Notes under the pieces: model-generated
The model's database searches: none
What the model was told of the DNA's origin: nothing
What the model saw: the letters and a program-made list of their open reading frames with translations, nothing else
Position numbers and translations under genes: made by a program
DNA from: Prorocentrum cordatum
Lineage: Eukaryota; Sar; Dinophyceae; Prorocentrales; Prorocentraceae
Direction: 5' to 3'
Assembly (NCBI GenBank): GCA_963575745.1
Contig: CAUYUJ010020568.1
Span: 10,001 to 49,154 of the forward strand
Length of the DNA: 39,154 nucleotides
Shown: piece after piece, positions 26,601-29,460 of the stretch
Numbering within the stretch: position 1 is the first letter of the stretch
Layout of the letters: the number at the start of each line of letters is the position of its first letter

Positions 26601-28780
26601 GCGTTTCTGAAACCCTTGCGGACACCGTTCATCCAATCGGAGACTCCTGTGATCTTAGGGAAGCCTGGGACCCGAACACGGTCACTTTCTTTGACTGTGG
26701 CAGGTAGTAGTGACCCGCCAACATTGTACGGGGATTGCGCAACGTTGGAGCCGAGTGGACCTAGATTAATGGGAGAGTGTGTTCGAAAGCTGGCATTGTC
26801 TGCAGCTGGCTCAGGGGCAGGGGGCTGGGCTGCGGTTCCCCGCTGCTCGTCAGCATCAGTTCCTGCCTGAGGAAGTGTCGGCTTGGAAGCGGCCCCAGTA
26901 GAACCCCCCGCATCGCGAGCAGCGGCGTCAGGGGAGGGGCGGCGAGAGCCGGTAACAGGTGTATGTTTGGCTGCGTCCGCGATGTGATCGTGTATTGTTT
27001 GCTCAAGCGTGGTGTTGTCTGCCTGCAGTTTTGCGACACAATCAGACAATACATCCAATTCAGCGTGTTGATGTTTCTGAGTGTCTGTGAGGAATCGAAC
27101 GTCATCCTTATTGTGGGTAGTATGATTGACGATAAGAGTACGCAGGTCAACATTCTCGTTAGCAAGACGAGCCATCTCAGCGTTCATGTGATCCAGGCGC
27201 GCAGTCGCGCGTGCTGACTCGGCATCCCTCTCGGCCACAGAATCCTGCAGCTGCCTTTGCAAGTGGGCCACCTCCGCGCGGACGGTCTGTAAAACAGCTG
27301 CCGTCACGTCGGGGTTGGTCACCGTAGCAGTGGGACTCACCTGCGCAGTATGAGCCCGTGCGACCTGCAGCTCAGCTACGGTCTGCTCGAGAGTGTGGAC
27401 TCTGGATAGAAGCTGTGGTACATGTTGAACCTGACAGGAAGAGAGTTGAGCTTGGAAAGCGTTCTCGGCCTCACATAACTTGCCATACAAATCTTGCTGG
27501 ACGGAGCGTGTATGATCGTGCAGCTCACGTGCTGCAGCTTCCGTTTCACCACGGATCGTGGCAATATGACCTTGTAGTGCGGTGGAAGGCGCTACGAAGG
27601 CACCTGAAGCTGTGCCCGCGACTTCTCGCAGCTCTTCGCGAAGAATGCGTGCACGTTCATCGTTGTTTTGACGAATCTGAATGACGCTAGCTTCAAGTCG
27701 ATCGAAGTCGGACTTGACGGCCACAAGTTTGTTATTCTCGCGATCTCGTTGTATATCGAGACGCTGCATCAGCTGTTGCATGACCCGACGGTCCTCCTGG
27801 ACGGCAGCGTCCAGGATCGAAAGACCCTGTTGGAGGTCACTCCGGAAGACGGCGGTATCAGAGGCGACAGCCTTGTGGACGAGGCTAGTTTGATATTCAA
27901 CGTATGTGTGCACGTGATCTCGTAGCTCAGCCATGTCTTGCATTGGCAGAGCCTCCCTATGTCGGTTTGCGGCTGGGGAACTTTGGGGCCTAATACGAAC
28001 CCCCCGGATTGATGGGCTCCTACTGCCGCGATCGTCTCGAATGATGTACTGTTCGGGGCCACGCCTGGGGGCTTGGCTCCTAGAATGAGCACGGCGACTA
28101 GGGCCATGGTCAAAAGTACGGTTTTCGAATTCACGGACTCGCTCATAAACCTGTCCCTGTTCAATCCCTGTTTGTACGGGCGTCCCATGGCCCCACCTTC
28201 GTGTGCCTGTACCTCTCTCTCTCGGAGGGGAGGAAGGTGTGGGCATCTGTTGAGCTGCGGTGTCCCGCTGCACTGTCTGGGACGGTGCTGCGGTGGCCCG
28301 CTGCGCTGTTTGTGGCGGGGCTGCGGTTTCCCGCCGCGCTGACTGGTGCAGTGCTGCGGGAGGGACGTCAGATGTGGCATGAAGGGTGGGGAATTGAGGC
28401 GTGAGCCCTGGAGCGGCGTGTAAGAATCGCTGCTGTAGGGAGGGCTGATCTCCAATAGGAAGTGGGGGTTCGGAAACGCTATGAGCATGCAAGGCACGAA
28501 GCTGGCGCAACTGAGCTTGCATAGCATGAAGCTGAACTGCCTCCTGGGTGGGCAACGCGGGCATTGCTGCGGTTTCCCGCTGCATTGACTGCGCTGCACT
28601 GGGTGGGGGCATAGCTTCGTCCAATCCGTCGGTTCCTGGAGAGATGGCCATGCGGGCCGCAAAATTGGGGGAAGCTCCTAGAATATCGGACATAACAGCA
28701 TCCAAGTTGCGCACGACTGACGGCGACGACTCATCATGCAGGGTCCGACGGACGACTGGTGTCGTGCCGTCATCCTGCAT
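11432..28780 (-). CDS. Giant Gag-Pol polyprotein with long C-terminal extension
   Basis: A single frame of 5,782 codons from the first ATG (28780; G at -3) to a stop at 11432. The frame is open upstream to a TAG-TTG at 28948-28951 inside the 5' LTR, but no ATG lies there. Residues counted from that ATG: predicted coiled coil about 270-620; Gag core about 700-900; CCCH fingers 941-1049; SR/SPGG region about 1060-1180; protease D1355; integrase D1630, D1692, E1723; RT YVDD 2480-2483; RNase H D2695, E2740, D2836; extension 2,900 to the end, with a Cys/His cluster near 2971-2991, a Tpt1-like region 4375-4650, a proline-rich region about 4700-4850 and a zinc ribbon C5638-C5661. It should be cleaved by its own protease into capsid and enzymes. 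The extension's role is unknown. Confidence 0.9.
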   Translation of the reverse strand: MQDDGTTPVVRRTLHDESSPSVVRNLDAVMSDILGASPNFAARMAISPGTDGLDEAMPPPSAAQSMQRETAAMPALPTQEAVQLHAMQAQLRQLRALHAHSVSEPPLPIGDQPSLQQRFLHAAPGLTPQFPTLHATSDVPPAALHQSARRETAAPPQTAQRATAAPSQTVQRDTAAQQMPTPSSPPRERGTGTRRWGHGTPVQTGIEQGQVYERVREFENRTFDHGPSRRAHSRSQAPRRGPEQYIIRDDRGSRSPSIRGVRIRPQSSPAANRHREALPMQDMAELRDHVHTYVEYQTSLVHKAVASDTAVFRSDLQQGLSILDAAVQEDRRVMQQLMQRLDIQRDRENNKLVAVKSDFDRLEASVIQIRQNNDERARILREELREVAGTASGAFVAPSTALQGHIATIRGETEAAARELHDHTRSVQQDLYGKLCEAENAFQAQLSSCQVQHVPQLLSRVHTLEQTVAELQVARAHTAQVSPTATVTNPDVTAAVLQTVRAEVAHLQRQLQDSVAERDAESARATARLDHMNAEMARLANENVDLRTLIVNHTTHNKDDVRFLTDTQKHQHAELDVLSDCVAKLQADNTTLEQTIHDHIADAAKHTPVTGSRRPSPDAAARDAGGSTGAASKPTLPQAGTDADEQRGTAAQPPAPEPAADNASFRTHSPINLGPLGSNVAQSPYNVGGSLLPATVKESDRVRVPGFPKITGVSDWMNGVRKGFRNASGRPAQAYAFIMVAENPEMTFEDLADSGDFESLDCKLADALLEILPHELRLQMKLLEDVEHKAKRMLKGRQVYQKIIRSFDVTVAEDHLHDFDRIKNLRMHGDDLQRFIVEWDRLLLALNKLPEMYIMESLFRTQVQRHPWMKEDMSKYNKAKAGAKDENGEVIKTYKWLHQRVYDVLDLHKLQKNQYSMQKESRDTVAPAKTKTKQSSRNSHCVPFFKGKGCPRPDTCKFLHAAEKKPPPRRHPSSRDPPRNRQSSQHRRDARGSASGAATSRPPAARYFCYDFAKGNMCQRTGCNRHHVHPCVFYQKGSCTNGDNCKFAHYKNGFKTPPRSPSRPRSEQRFPSRSPGGRRWSQRSRSFTRSPGGRAYSRSPGGTRRFSTNTRQPSKSPGGTRWSQKDSRSPSRSSQRQGRSRSPGGTRWSQRDSRSGSRSSRTSQSSQRLRSPARNTNRVYVIREKILAVSPTHGISEAQILKTKPPATTSTPKLKVRWNLAGTDVDFFTVRRKMRPYRDSPNKGDAVHVPDPIPDWWWIRSQAHLIRAQENAFALMRRLDDNEDIHFDYCYVAIPQEDVLLHTYATAQQATAAPAQQATAAPAQQETAASSRQETAASVPPTKDTVAISRSFVLDSGSALHISDKSDMTESEKKGIRIGREHILETANGERIVNQHVRVNIPALGIEKDTLVMDNCPSVWSMGRLVEEDDWDIHWNRRIGCVLTPPQGQPKQAVVHNFIPQINIDHMHDAPPPPPTPLHSARRHTKECPRRRVRTSCCGVILPQWKSMSHRDCGRGRFQTFPIDPAEETPTKGPCWCYTLEVLNKPSCSGDPQQGPDSALPVGERPSIDPSHYLTHSPKHPDCEICARALIRNKPCKRKHKMRSDLEKNEDDSTYEAFVPKRFGDSLTADHIIIGDDEATGRQKEKCALVVLDKHTGIMMAYPALHKDAETTKLSLMKFVAPNDEVKHIYTDNSKELIKACATLGWRHDTSTPHRPQTNGTVERAVQRVVKGTKAVLMASGLGHEWWCEAMQCFCNATNFSLSTTGAASSDPNKAELTPYEIRFGESFNGRTVPFGSKVYWKCLYPELNTDSDGKKFTKTTREGLFMGYHMHAGGRWSGDYLVVDTATYAKYPDSTHCHVHRVKDIVVPAKLEFPVADGVLTHHNPPMHESIADEAKIPLGDCLDPMRDDDPRLDNYPADWDDPAHTPMQGETPAVAEAELPTAPAATPDYWEKRDATIIRHICTPRLQLFIPTDAPEGLPVPLEKFDVIREFETTSTFQGQDKFRDTWDGVSESDHRALGEPWTGTVRFYYAPEYTSDGKVKSMGRDTKIQKTTRPDHCLVEYWKCLSGRQRDRERAYGKLVSQARARRHEATLKTWSRQDDNAKTLRTTRSDGPKWDRVERRLTLDTHTGDTIRDEQVKGVTDKTILYAPVPGGPRDITTVLYYLPDNEHRETSASSSSPARAAVAIASPTNIEHDGPSFGALNPLCLTLKPTFAQFVRQREVSGFVDAPIMAVLPKDTPDQPHRERHETTSYALVTQSLNKKQIAAEPRAQAALRGEYDRLRAQTTWMEDTVAERADVKAQAIKEGKDIHFAHLLELGTVKHSELPPEQRKYKGRVVCQGNTMKDQTGLAAVFADAASSASHIEASKLVDAVAHMPGYNGGQSDAPSAYTQALLYGDGRIDPVDTWISLPPARRPASWAKYKDPVCRLRLALYGHPLAGVFWERHCKTCLESKGFVPMQGWECIWTHPKLGLVLSVYVDDFKLAGPKDNLEAGWNLIRDSGIKIDSPTKLDQYLGCGQAPYTVSDIEFNKRMETIRPLLPQAQRDTAAYKTAKDVRGVRYNMSGYIDQCIDRYLEVAATIPDNPKMKFRDLPVSETPGIEDSAFTEADFDDKGVLGPESASILMKILYLARCCRFDLLHPVCMLAREITKWNRACDKRLHRLVCYIKHTKTHSLQGFIGDSADQLSVILFTDASYADCVSTSKSTTGIFAAIVGPNTFFPINAVCKKQTVVSHSSTESEIVALDTALRVEGLPLLTFWEHVVRTHKARDKVVAASRKQREPPTYKKQGETPAPGTYDSPRSTLTTFGEHPLHDHRKISSDKSPPQVQLIIAEDNEAVIKIVKKGRTAALRHLHRTHRINLDWIVEVCQHEQIHLSHVGTKEQVADMMTKHFDSKKSNVWETLLELALIRPPPPLPKGMRRHTSTEDEGTRRPNGLPHSAEPPKPPGCLGFCEVALTSKDPWGEVGSACGKRCVGCPNHEGLHSCGHHHGITAGSNASRSARPKSPRQRRKSPQKSPTRAKYPSVIDGQYDRELHTSTSRLRVPSRGDSTRRKVATGHHFPTSSSPGSSSSSPLRTLVIRDVMHNRSDSSQVEETPAAPPGLGAVGGSNTQLRDRSRSPPSSMQRGTASSSGGNPGAPRGGQPPLEGGEDQDADMVDITEGTPRFNRVFPMIQRPAYTLPPDGPIIRPTVGAAFDTQLPWAGPNKFPIAFTQAPEGSGVCFLECSRKDLRNAVEMDVEISMQNLLQETTLPWVSFFAVLHSYVAKACLDQDMNDQLESIVQHFNWLRTEALGSAAGDRSIAAGDRSEPPLMPSLECLSHAATSLWKGLQGAWPIVGSTAIGGWVSSSLDDTYNMYKKEHRPLGLNSLDTPNYGYNFGVQRSSSGLTHGRALPHKSDCAGSVGSFVENSYNSFIDIPARDLNSDMKTASPKHHVQYIGGGSCRLDPPCGSGGHLSPPIAIASLTDTGSHRYAAGNRSGDDPWREELEANESPVRTSGWAPGHQRRNIFGCPSHNNQQNDNKISDPLLVCADSTSRGDSTNDFIDSDHAKHHTWTNASVVKCFADENGWMQLATEDLGLSINHAFGPTGAATPFFYIFTDSGPVMGKASKNYHTPEEAINMLCSYDCIRQVGQPFSTLLVPTPVHQECMGGATLAVLASAARDCILDWFYSYIPGFWDDHVVQPGTDLPQRPEGSSDEDYMNLGLVPELERLEQRASERRRIIITNAQKGTNIDGIDSSLWSLHRDILERIATLREMRAQNMDTAQKQRYFDMDEALWDTWADLDAHYKQLWYERGATATFWWNNNDITFPAYNQKIVDAQKVDLGWERRDHRAYQRKWEAQEGCLLEMMPHVSFGLDRFCDVANWYKHPQVIGPGTAKDWGLPHHFDTISKDMCILMQTRGISVINNSAWTQTMDRTKVDGWHCQKTGANWARFAAQWVTFATLKNLYGVMNSKPSQFYAFKQPAVRPLNEPQSHSLSHMLLIAWHHRQVHIQSLYDHVSASSVDRAKTNELLCMRAAHTLCNWTKQRDTAAAQRETVATAAAPPTVAPEIAKMITAHLKRSGVENEDVTSTRATTAFASNAESIQQREDLGMRAVLNQEGDITFLPVTEDTTADPTYALVMTQDEYVMADHVSQMSKLYRGLLQDTREKSLGPDRNSWITGYMDCTSETSWRERHARLCAAIYAGLYLLDPDLMKNGKGDARHLRLAEEMALNPEAQQWMDNHPMTTAESEDGDTVLQRETVARETSSKTAHCLQYEVLTPQRACYFSGVKKRTDDMDRCKTPRELALIDPDHPNAIVIFNVDPLLRKTMPDNVPENDPRRLINEQDIHVLKYADDLVGSRWFEGAYEWIALPPWRDCPYGTPLPDGYDFGRWEFSKFLNTILRHTSGVTNAYHDRRLNIDFSKTSTFRECAMNCWQRSQQEYYHRKKGKWEYRKTPTNEAVLACWEIERDNGDYIDLADYYCYMAIRMLQYHADGKSRTEVFAPIGSDLNPLTFPFGRILAIRSTGGQSEVHPYSTAHNMGWEELSIHDTPYLWHATELSSVRSITEGSPRSNPGIVKGFDKRDHKHGATRAEVFASAHPFTHSCGQNPYTTIPPYVFHSAKKQCEFQIDHQKCATAGITWWKGKQGAIMAECDIPVHCLIRCRNIATGKIIWGRPDDDDLARPPRDSEPRSKYERSTLYEFRGHGNNPWGDAQRVTAAAPPTPPKPPAPTVHKSRPRRSRPPPPPPPTPLQPVQPGQRAPKTPQRKAPPPEGVGRPPPRELPPPIAPNVYPGQVVGDNEVPPPPPRHAPPPVGAVPGQGIAKASPPVPPLPPGPPPAHTPIASAPPHVRREIAAEQRETAAPRDTAVEEVSEGVEGLTLDPHDAAAAAAQMATEREAALAKSEAALLRTQSRLADAINALTAARKAVGLVNIRPVAPPIRAHRDESGDTSAPDVSIPTVVQRETAALQLTTDQERERNRQIHERYEQWFLQAATEGRVSHITSAWPPMGPHETYRIGDYVQTRQACYFYTHPPSRHSDGSWVGQRVSPHDGEPMGALFGPIREVGQFMGYVTVKIGDHWMNVWDGTKGMMAGNTLARVVPCPDFDPNSLPDDLRFGPPVNFPPRHALMTPTSDVRAGGGFRAPLRQRHTDAPSAAGHRSAPSQQPPEVEEVSDIHALEADAAHRRLRFEDESATGDRRTAPLSDQATALAPPHIYEPGELLKLIRSPQSLGVSTDDAPPAQSSPTVVPEPTPVAVDPPSPTITPPDEQQAAEDHPLAANDHSSPTEMPVPTQDQSSPTEIPVPTDFPEESNDDGAAGNRSNGDTAPHVPEHADDDFLKKDDWSPENDVRNEIETMEDNAEKTLTYGPDQTDLPDYFKAFKKVHIVRRSGPQGDVNTKVKQTMEYIVVLNMDDIANTTMTFEFNCDAPWCHRFPEQCGHRAFTKYLFQCIGTFRYRTLAYGRRSWCAMAYLNLYQQAGDKFALLGIENAEIVQNHPGLAALRMGTENYVEDEFVNAAPHDGKISTLATKQGETLASRDDVEATKTVIESVVGSQLSQRTLATQVLQDACQAIAASADSQGAAGTRSDLDKILDEDDEKIFAPLEPDHLDRARQIVSAPGGSVSQENFATLLAGVAQFDESTGLAPPELQTRIPSCSICNARMPADLDTPGATLKCAFCMKYENSKWPDEVAAWREQFVAFVATQPNDVAQRVTAAPIDTRGLKKPQTDAKDDLQNMGKKAEKRHQKWLAWNSLGRNATGYVQKPMRTAFCLRIQTTLPCTIHTCPLHNALRRMMIFVSR
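11786..11872 (-). other. C-terminal zinc-ribbon-like motif
   Basis: Residues C5638-x2-C5641-x16-C5658-x2-C5661 form a two-knuckle metal-binding pattern near the end of the giant frame. It may bind nucleic acid or protein, but the family is not recognised. Confidence 0.6.
13235..13252 (-). repeat. Hairpin copy with perfect 7-bp stem, GAGA loop
   Basis: Sense strand GCGACGG-GAGA-CCGTCGC. Compared with the consensus, the A-A mismatch has become G-C and the next pair A-T, each change paired on both arms. It is translated in frame as ATGDRR. Confidence 0.85.
14247..14285 (-). repeat. Tandem pair of hairpins, 21-nt spacing
   Basis: Two copies lie at 14247-14264 and 14268-14285, both with GAGA loops. 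The second closes its loop with A-T instead of G-C (GCGGCGA/TCGCAGC), a paired change. A degenerate third (PRDTAV) follows on the element's sense strand near 14223-14243. Confidence 0.8.
14830..15660 (-). other. Tpt1/KptA-like RNA 2'-phosphotransferase region
   Basis: Residues about 4375-4650. Three landmarks of the Tpt1/KptA family occur in family order. FSKFLNTILRH (R4386) resembles the N-terminal LSKxLSxxLRH. IRSTGGQS (R4506) resembles IRAxQGHS. YLWHATELSSVRSI (H4538) resembles LYHGTxxxxxxSI. Later CEFQID and QGAIMAECDIP resemble the family's strand-plus-VILTEGxIP end. Tpt1 enzymes transfer the splice-junction 2'-phosphate of tRNA to NAD+. Here the His of QGHS is Gln and HGT is HAT, and a long insert separates the first two motifs, so activity is uncertain and a related ADP-ribosyl-transferase-type role is possible. 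Confidence 0.6.
16662..16700 (-). repeat. Tandem pair of hairpins, one perfect
   Basis: 16662-16679 reads GCAACGG-GAGA-CCGTTGC on the sense strand, a perfect 7-bp stem. 16683-16700 is a consensus-like stem with a GACA loop. The spacing is 21 nt. Confidence 0.85.
18857..18895 (-). repeat. Tandem pair of hairpins in AAGDRS phase
   Basis: Copies 18857-18874 and 18878-18895 are identical 18-mers with GAGA loops, 21 nt apart. They encode SAAGDRSIAAGDRS, the alternative codon phase. Confidence 0.85.
19800..19945 (-). other. Cys/His cluster after RNase H
   Basis: Soon after RNase H the polyprotein has ACGKRCVGCPNHEGLHSCGHHHG (shown here only as CGKRCVGC...HSCGHHHG), a dense Cys/His knot at about residues 2971-2991 followed by an SPxK/R-rich basic stretch. 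It may be a zinc-binding nucleic-acid module. No standard spacing is recognised. Confidence 0.5.
20110..20740 (-). other. RNase H domain
   Basis: FTDASYAD supplies D2695, SSTESEIVAL supplies E2740 and AEDNEAVI supplies D2836, followed by HLHRTHRINLDWI and KEQVADMMTK. This is the Ty1/copia RNase H signature (TDADWA-, STEAEY-, DN-, ADxxTK-type). It removes the RNA template during reverse transcription. All acidic residues are present. Confidence 0.9.
21200..21990 (-). other. Reverse transcriptase domain
   Basis: This includes a KGRVVCQGN motif, a QSDAPSAYTQALL motif (the first catalytic Asp region), RLALYGHPLAG and SVYVDDFKLAG with Y2480 V D2482 D2483. The order and spacing match copia reverse transcriptases. 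It copies element RNA into DNA in cytoplasmic particles. No damage is visible. Confidence 0.93.
23560..24080 (-). other. Integrase domain
   Basis: An HHCC-type N-terminal finger (HSPKH...C1583-x2-C1586) is followed by the DDE core. D1630 lies in TADHIIIGDD, D1692 in YTDNSKE and E1723 in NGTVERA. It inserts the cDNA and makes the staggered cut giving the 5-bp duplication. The D-to-E interval is 30 residues, shorter than the common 35. Confidence 0.9.
24540..24735 (-). other. Retropepsin-type aspartic protease
   Basis: RSFVLDSGSALHIS contains the catalytic triplet D1355-S-G in the copia-type context (DSGA/S-x-H). It is followed by hydrophobic strands ending MDNCPSVWSMGRL, like the LxxVLxxxxNLLS-type region of copia proteases. 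It would act as a dimer to cleave the polyprotein. Confidence 0.85.
24771..24860 (-). repeat. Four hairpins at an exact 24-nt spacing
   Basis: Copies start at 24771, 24795, 24819 and 24843. All carry C-A-G/C-T-G cores where the consensus has C-G-G/C-C-G, an A-T pair replacing G-C. Loops are GAAA, GAAA, GCAA and GCAA. The stretch encodes Q(Q/R)(A/E)TAA repeats just upstream of the protease domain. Confidence 0.85.
25240..25610 (-). other. SR/SPGG-rich repeat linker of Gag
   Basis: The translation has repeated RSPGG(T/R)RWSQ-type units and many RS/SR dipeptides. SR-rich stretches are usual in RNA-binding and splicing proteins. Here it could add RNA binding or nuclear localisation to Gag, but this is inferred from composition only. 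Confidence 0.7.
25632..25962 (-). other. Three CCCH zinc fingers of Gag
   Basis: Finger 1 is C941-x8-C950-x5-C956-x3-H960. Finger 2 is C1009-x8-C1018-x4-C1023-x3-H1027. Finger 3 is C1031-x7-C1039-x5-C1045-x3-H1049. CCCH fingers bind single-stranded RNA. They replace the CCHC knuckle (C-x2-C-x4-H-x4-C) expected in copia Gag; I saw no CCHC knuckle in this region. Confidence 0.88.
28254..28337 (-). repeat. Three hairpins at a 33-nt spacing
   Basis: Copies start at 28254, 28287 and 28320 with GACA, GCCA and GAAA loops. They encode QRDTAA, QRATAA and RRETAA in the N-terminal region of Gag. Spacers are related to each other (Gln/Thr/Val-rich), so the unit of duplication here is larger than the hairpin. 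Confidence 0.8.
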
Positions 28781-28842
28781 AACTAGTCCGATGTCGACAG
28801 GTCGGGTCGCAGGTTGGACGCGATGTCGGATATAAAAGAGAA
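28781..28842 (-). other. Leader between primer site and first ATG
   Basis: The sense strand has CTCTTTTATATCC at 28829-28841. Dinoflagellate promoters are reported to use TTTT-type boxes, but this lies inside the expected transcript, so a promoter role is doubtful. No spliced-leader remnant is seen. Confidence 0.4.
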
Positions 28843-28853
28843 GGCTGATAACC
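28843..28853 (-). other. Primer binding site, tRNA anticodon-arm type
   Basis: GGTTATCAGCC on the sense strand directly follows the 5' LTR. It does not begin TGG, so it would not pair with a mature tRNA 3' CCA end. Its complement, GGCUGAUAACC, looks like a tRNA anticodon loop (U33-GAU-A37). It also pairs with 9 of 11 bases of the eukaryotic initiator-tRNA anticodon arm, as in Drosophila copia, which is primed by a tRNA fragment. Which tRNA is used is not settled. Confidence 0.55.
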
Positions 28854-29028
28854 TGTGTGAGGGTGAGGAGGACCAATGGACCGACCCCACCCCGAGTGTT
28901 CCGTCGGTAGACGATGAGGGACGATGGTTTTACCCAACGTACCTCCAACTATCGAGTACCTGTCATCCGAGCCAAGAGGGGCGATGGATATGAGCAAGAT
29001 AGGAGGAAAGTAGGGGGATTCACACACA
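28854..29028 (-). repeat. 5' LTR, 175 bp
   Basis: It carries the element promoter by position. On the sense strand it runs TGTGTGTGAATCC to ACCCTCACACA. The giant reading frame is open from position 78 of the LTR onward (TAG at 28949-28951, then TTG) but contains no ATG inside it. I recognise no canonical TATA box. Confidence 0.92.
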
Positions 29029-29033
29029 GAACC
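29029..29033. repeat. Target-site duplication, right copy
   Basis: GAACC abuts the outer end of the 5' LTR and matches 9716-9720 exactly. Confidence 0.85.
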
Positions 29034-29460
29034 AACGCGCTCGCGCTCTCGAGCGGCATGCTCGTGGGAAACCGCCGCAACCAAGATCTCCGGCTGTCCA
29101 TCGTCAAGTCTGCGAGGCCGTCGGCAACCTTATTGTTAAGTCGGGCGTGTCCCCCCACAGGCAGATTTTTGAAGAAAACATGAAAATACTCAAGAAATGC
29201 ACCAAAATAGTCCAAAATAAGCGAAACATCGTCCCCAGACTATTTTTTGACTTTTCGAATATCCCTCCTGTAGAGGGACAGGCCCGACTTTACCTTCTTG
29301 TACTCTCGCGGCAACCACTGCACCGGGTCGTCAAGCACCCGCGGCGGGGCCCTTCCCTTGGCCACCCCCTCCGTTTCGGTCGCTCCTGCCCCCCCCCCGC
29401 CTCCTCCTGTGCTGACCCCCACCTCCTCGCGTTCTGCCCCCGCCCCCGCCCACACCCAGA
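29034..29460. other. Flank after the retrotransposon, no gene
   Basis: A plus-strand frame (VCEAVGNLIVKSG, then HRQIFEENMKILKK) looks weakly protein-like around 29110-29225 but has no recognisable domain. A possible plus-strand hairpin with a GAAA loop is at 29061-29078. Confidence 0.4.

Larger units (their letters stand above)
11103..28583 (-). repeat. 32 dispersed GNRA-type hairpins, 18 nt each
   Basis: Sense-strand consensus GCAGCGGGAAACCGCAGC. Copies begin (plus coordinates) at 11103, 12074, 12228, 12869, 13235, 13352, 13932, 14247, 14268, 14676, 16047, 16662, 16683, 18347, 18857, 18878, 19389, 20397, 21129, 22251, 22977, 24121, 24771, 24795, 24819, 24843, 26004, 26829, 28254, 28287, 28320 and 28566. 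The stem has four core pairs plus two outer pairs around an A-A mismatch. Loops in sense RNA: GAAA 13, GAGA 6, GCAA 2, GUAA 1, GGAA 1, GACA 5, GCCA 1, GGCA 1, GAAC 1, UGAC 1. Copies at 19389 and 26004 are degenerate; a weaker relic is at 11691-11707. They sit mostly in linker-like protein segments, not catalytic cores. Confidence 0.9.
9721..29028 (-). mobile_element. Complete giant Ty1/copia LTR retrotransposon
   Basis: About 19.3 kb bounded by two 175-bp LTRs and GAACC duplications. It is transcribed on the minus strand, so the 5' LTR is at the right. Domain order Gag, protease, integrase, RT, RNase H defines Ty1/copia (Pseudoviridae-like) rather than gypsy. Typical copia elements are about 5 kb and Sirevirus types about 10 kb, so this is unusually large; most of the excess lies downstream of RNase H. 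The frame is uninterrupted for 17.3 kb and I read no LTR differences, both pointing to a recent, possibly active insertion. Its base composition is visibly less GC-rich than the flanks. Confidence 0.93.

Noticed and set aside
10977-27217. Many plus-strand open frames inside the element
   Set aside because: They are antisense shadows of the giant minus-strand frame; none shows protein-like composition or motifs.
11103-28583. CRISPR array or clustered regulatory sites
   Set aside because: The hairpins are irregularly spaced, lie within one coding frame and covary; spacers are protein-coding, so a CRISPR array is excluded.
28781-28948. Start of the polyprotein at 28948
   Set aside because: The codon there is TTG directly after TAG. 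The first ATG is at 28780, so that was taken as the start, with the upstream frame noted as a possibility.
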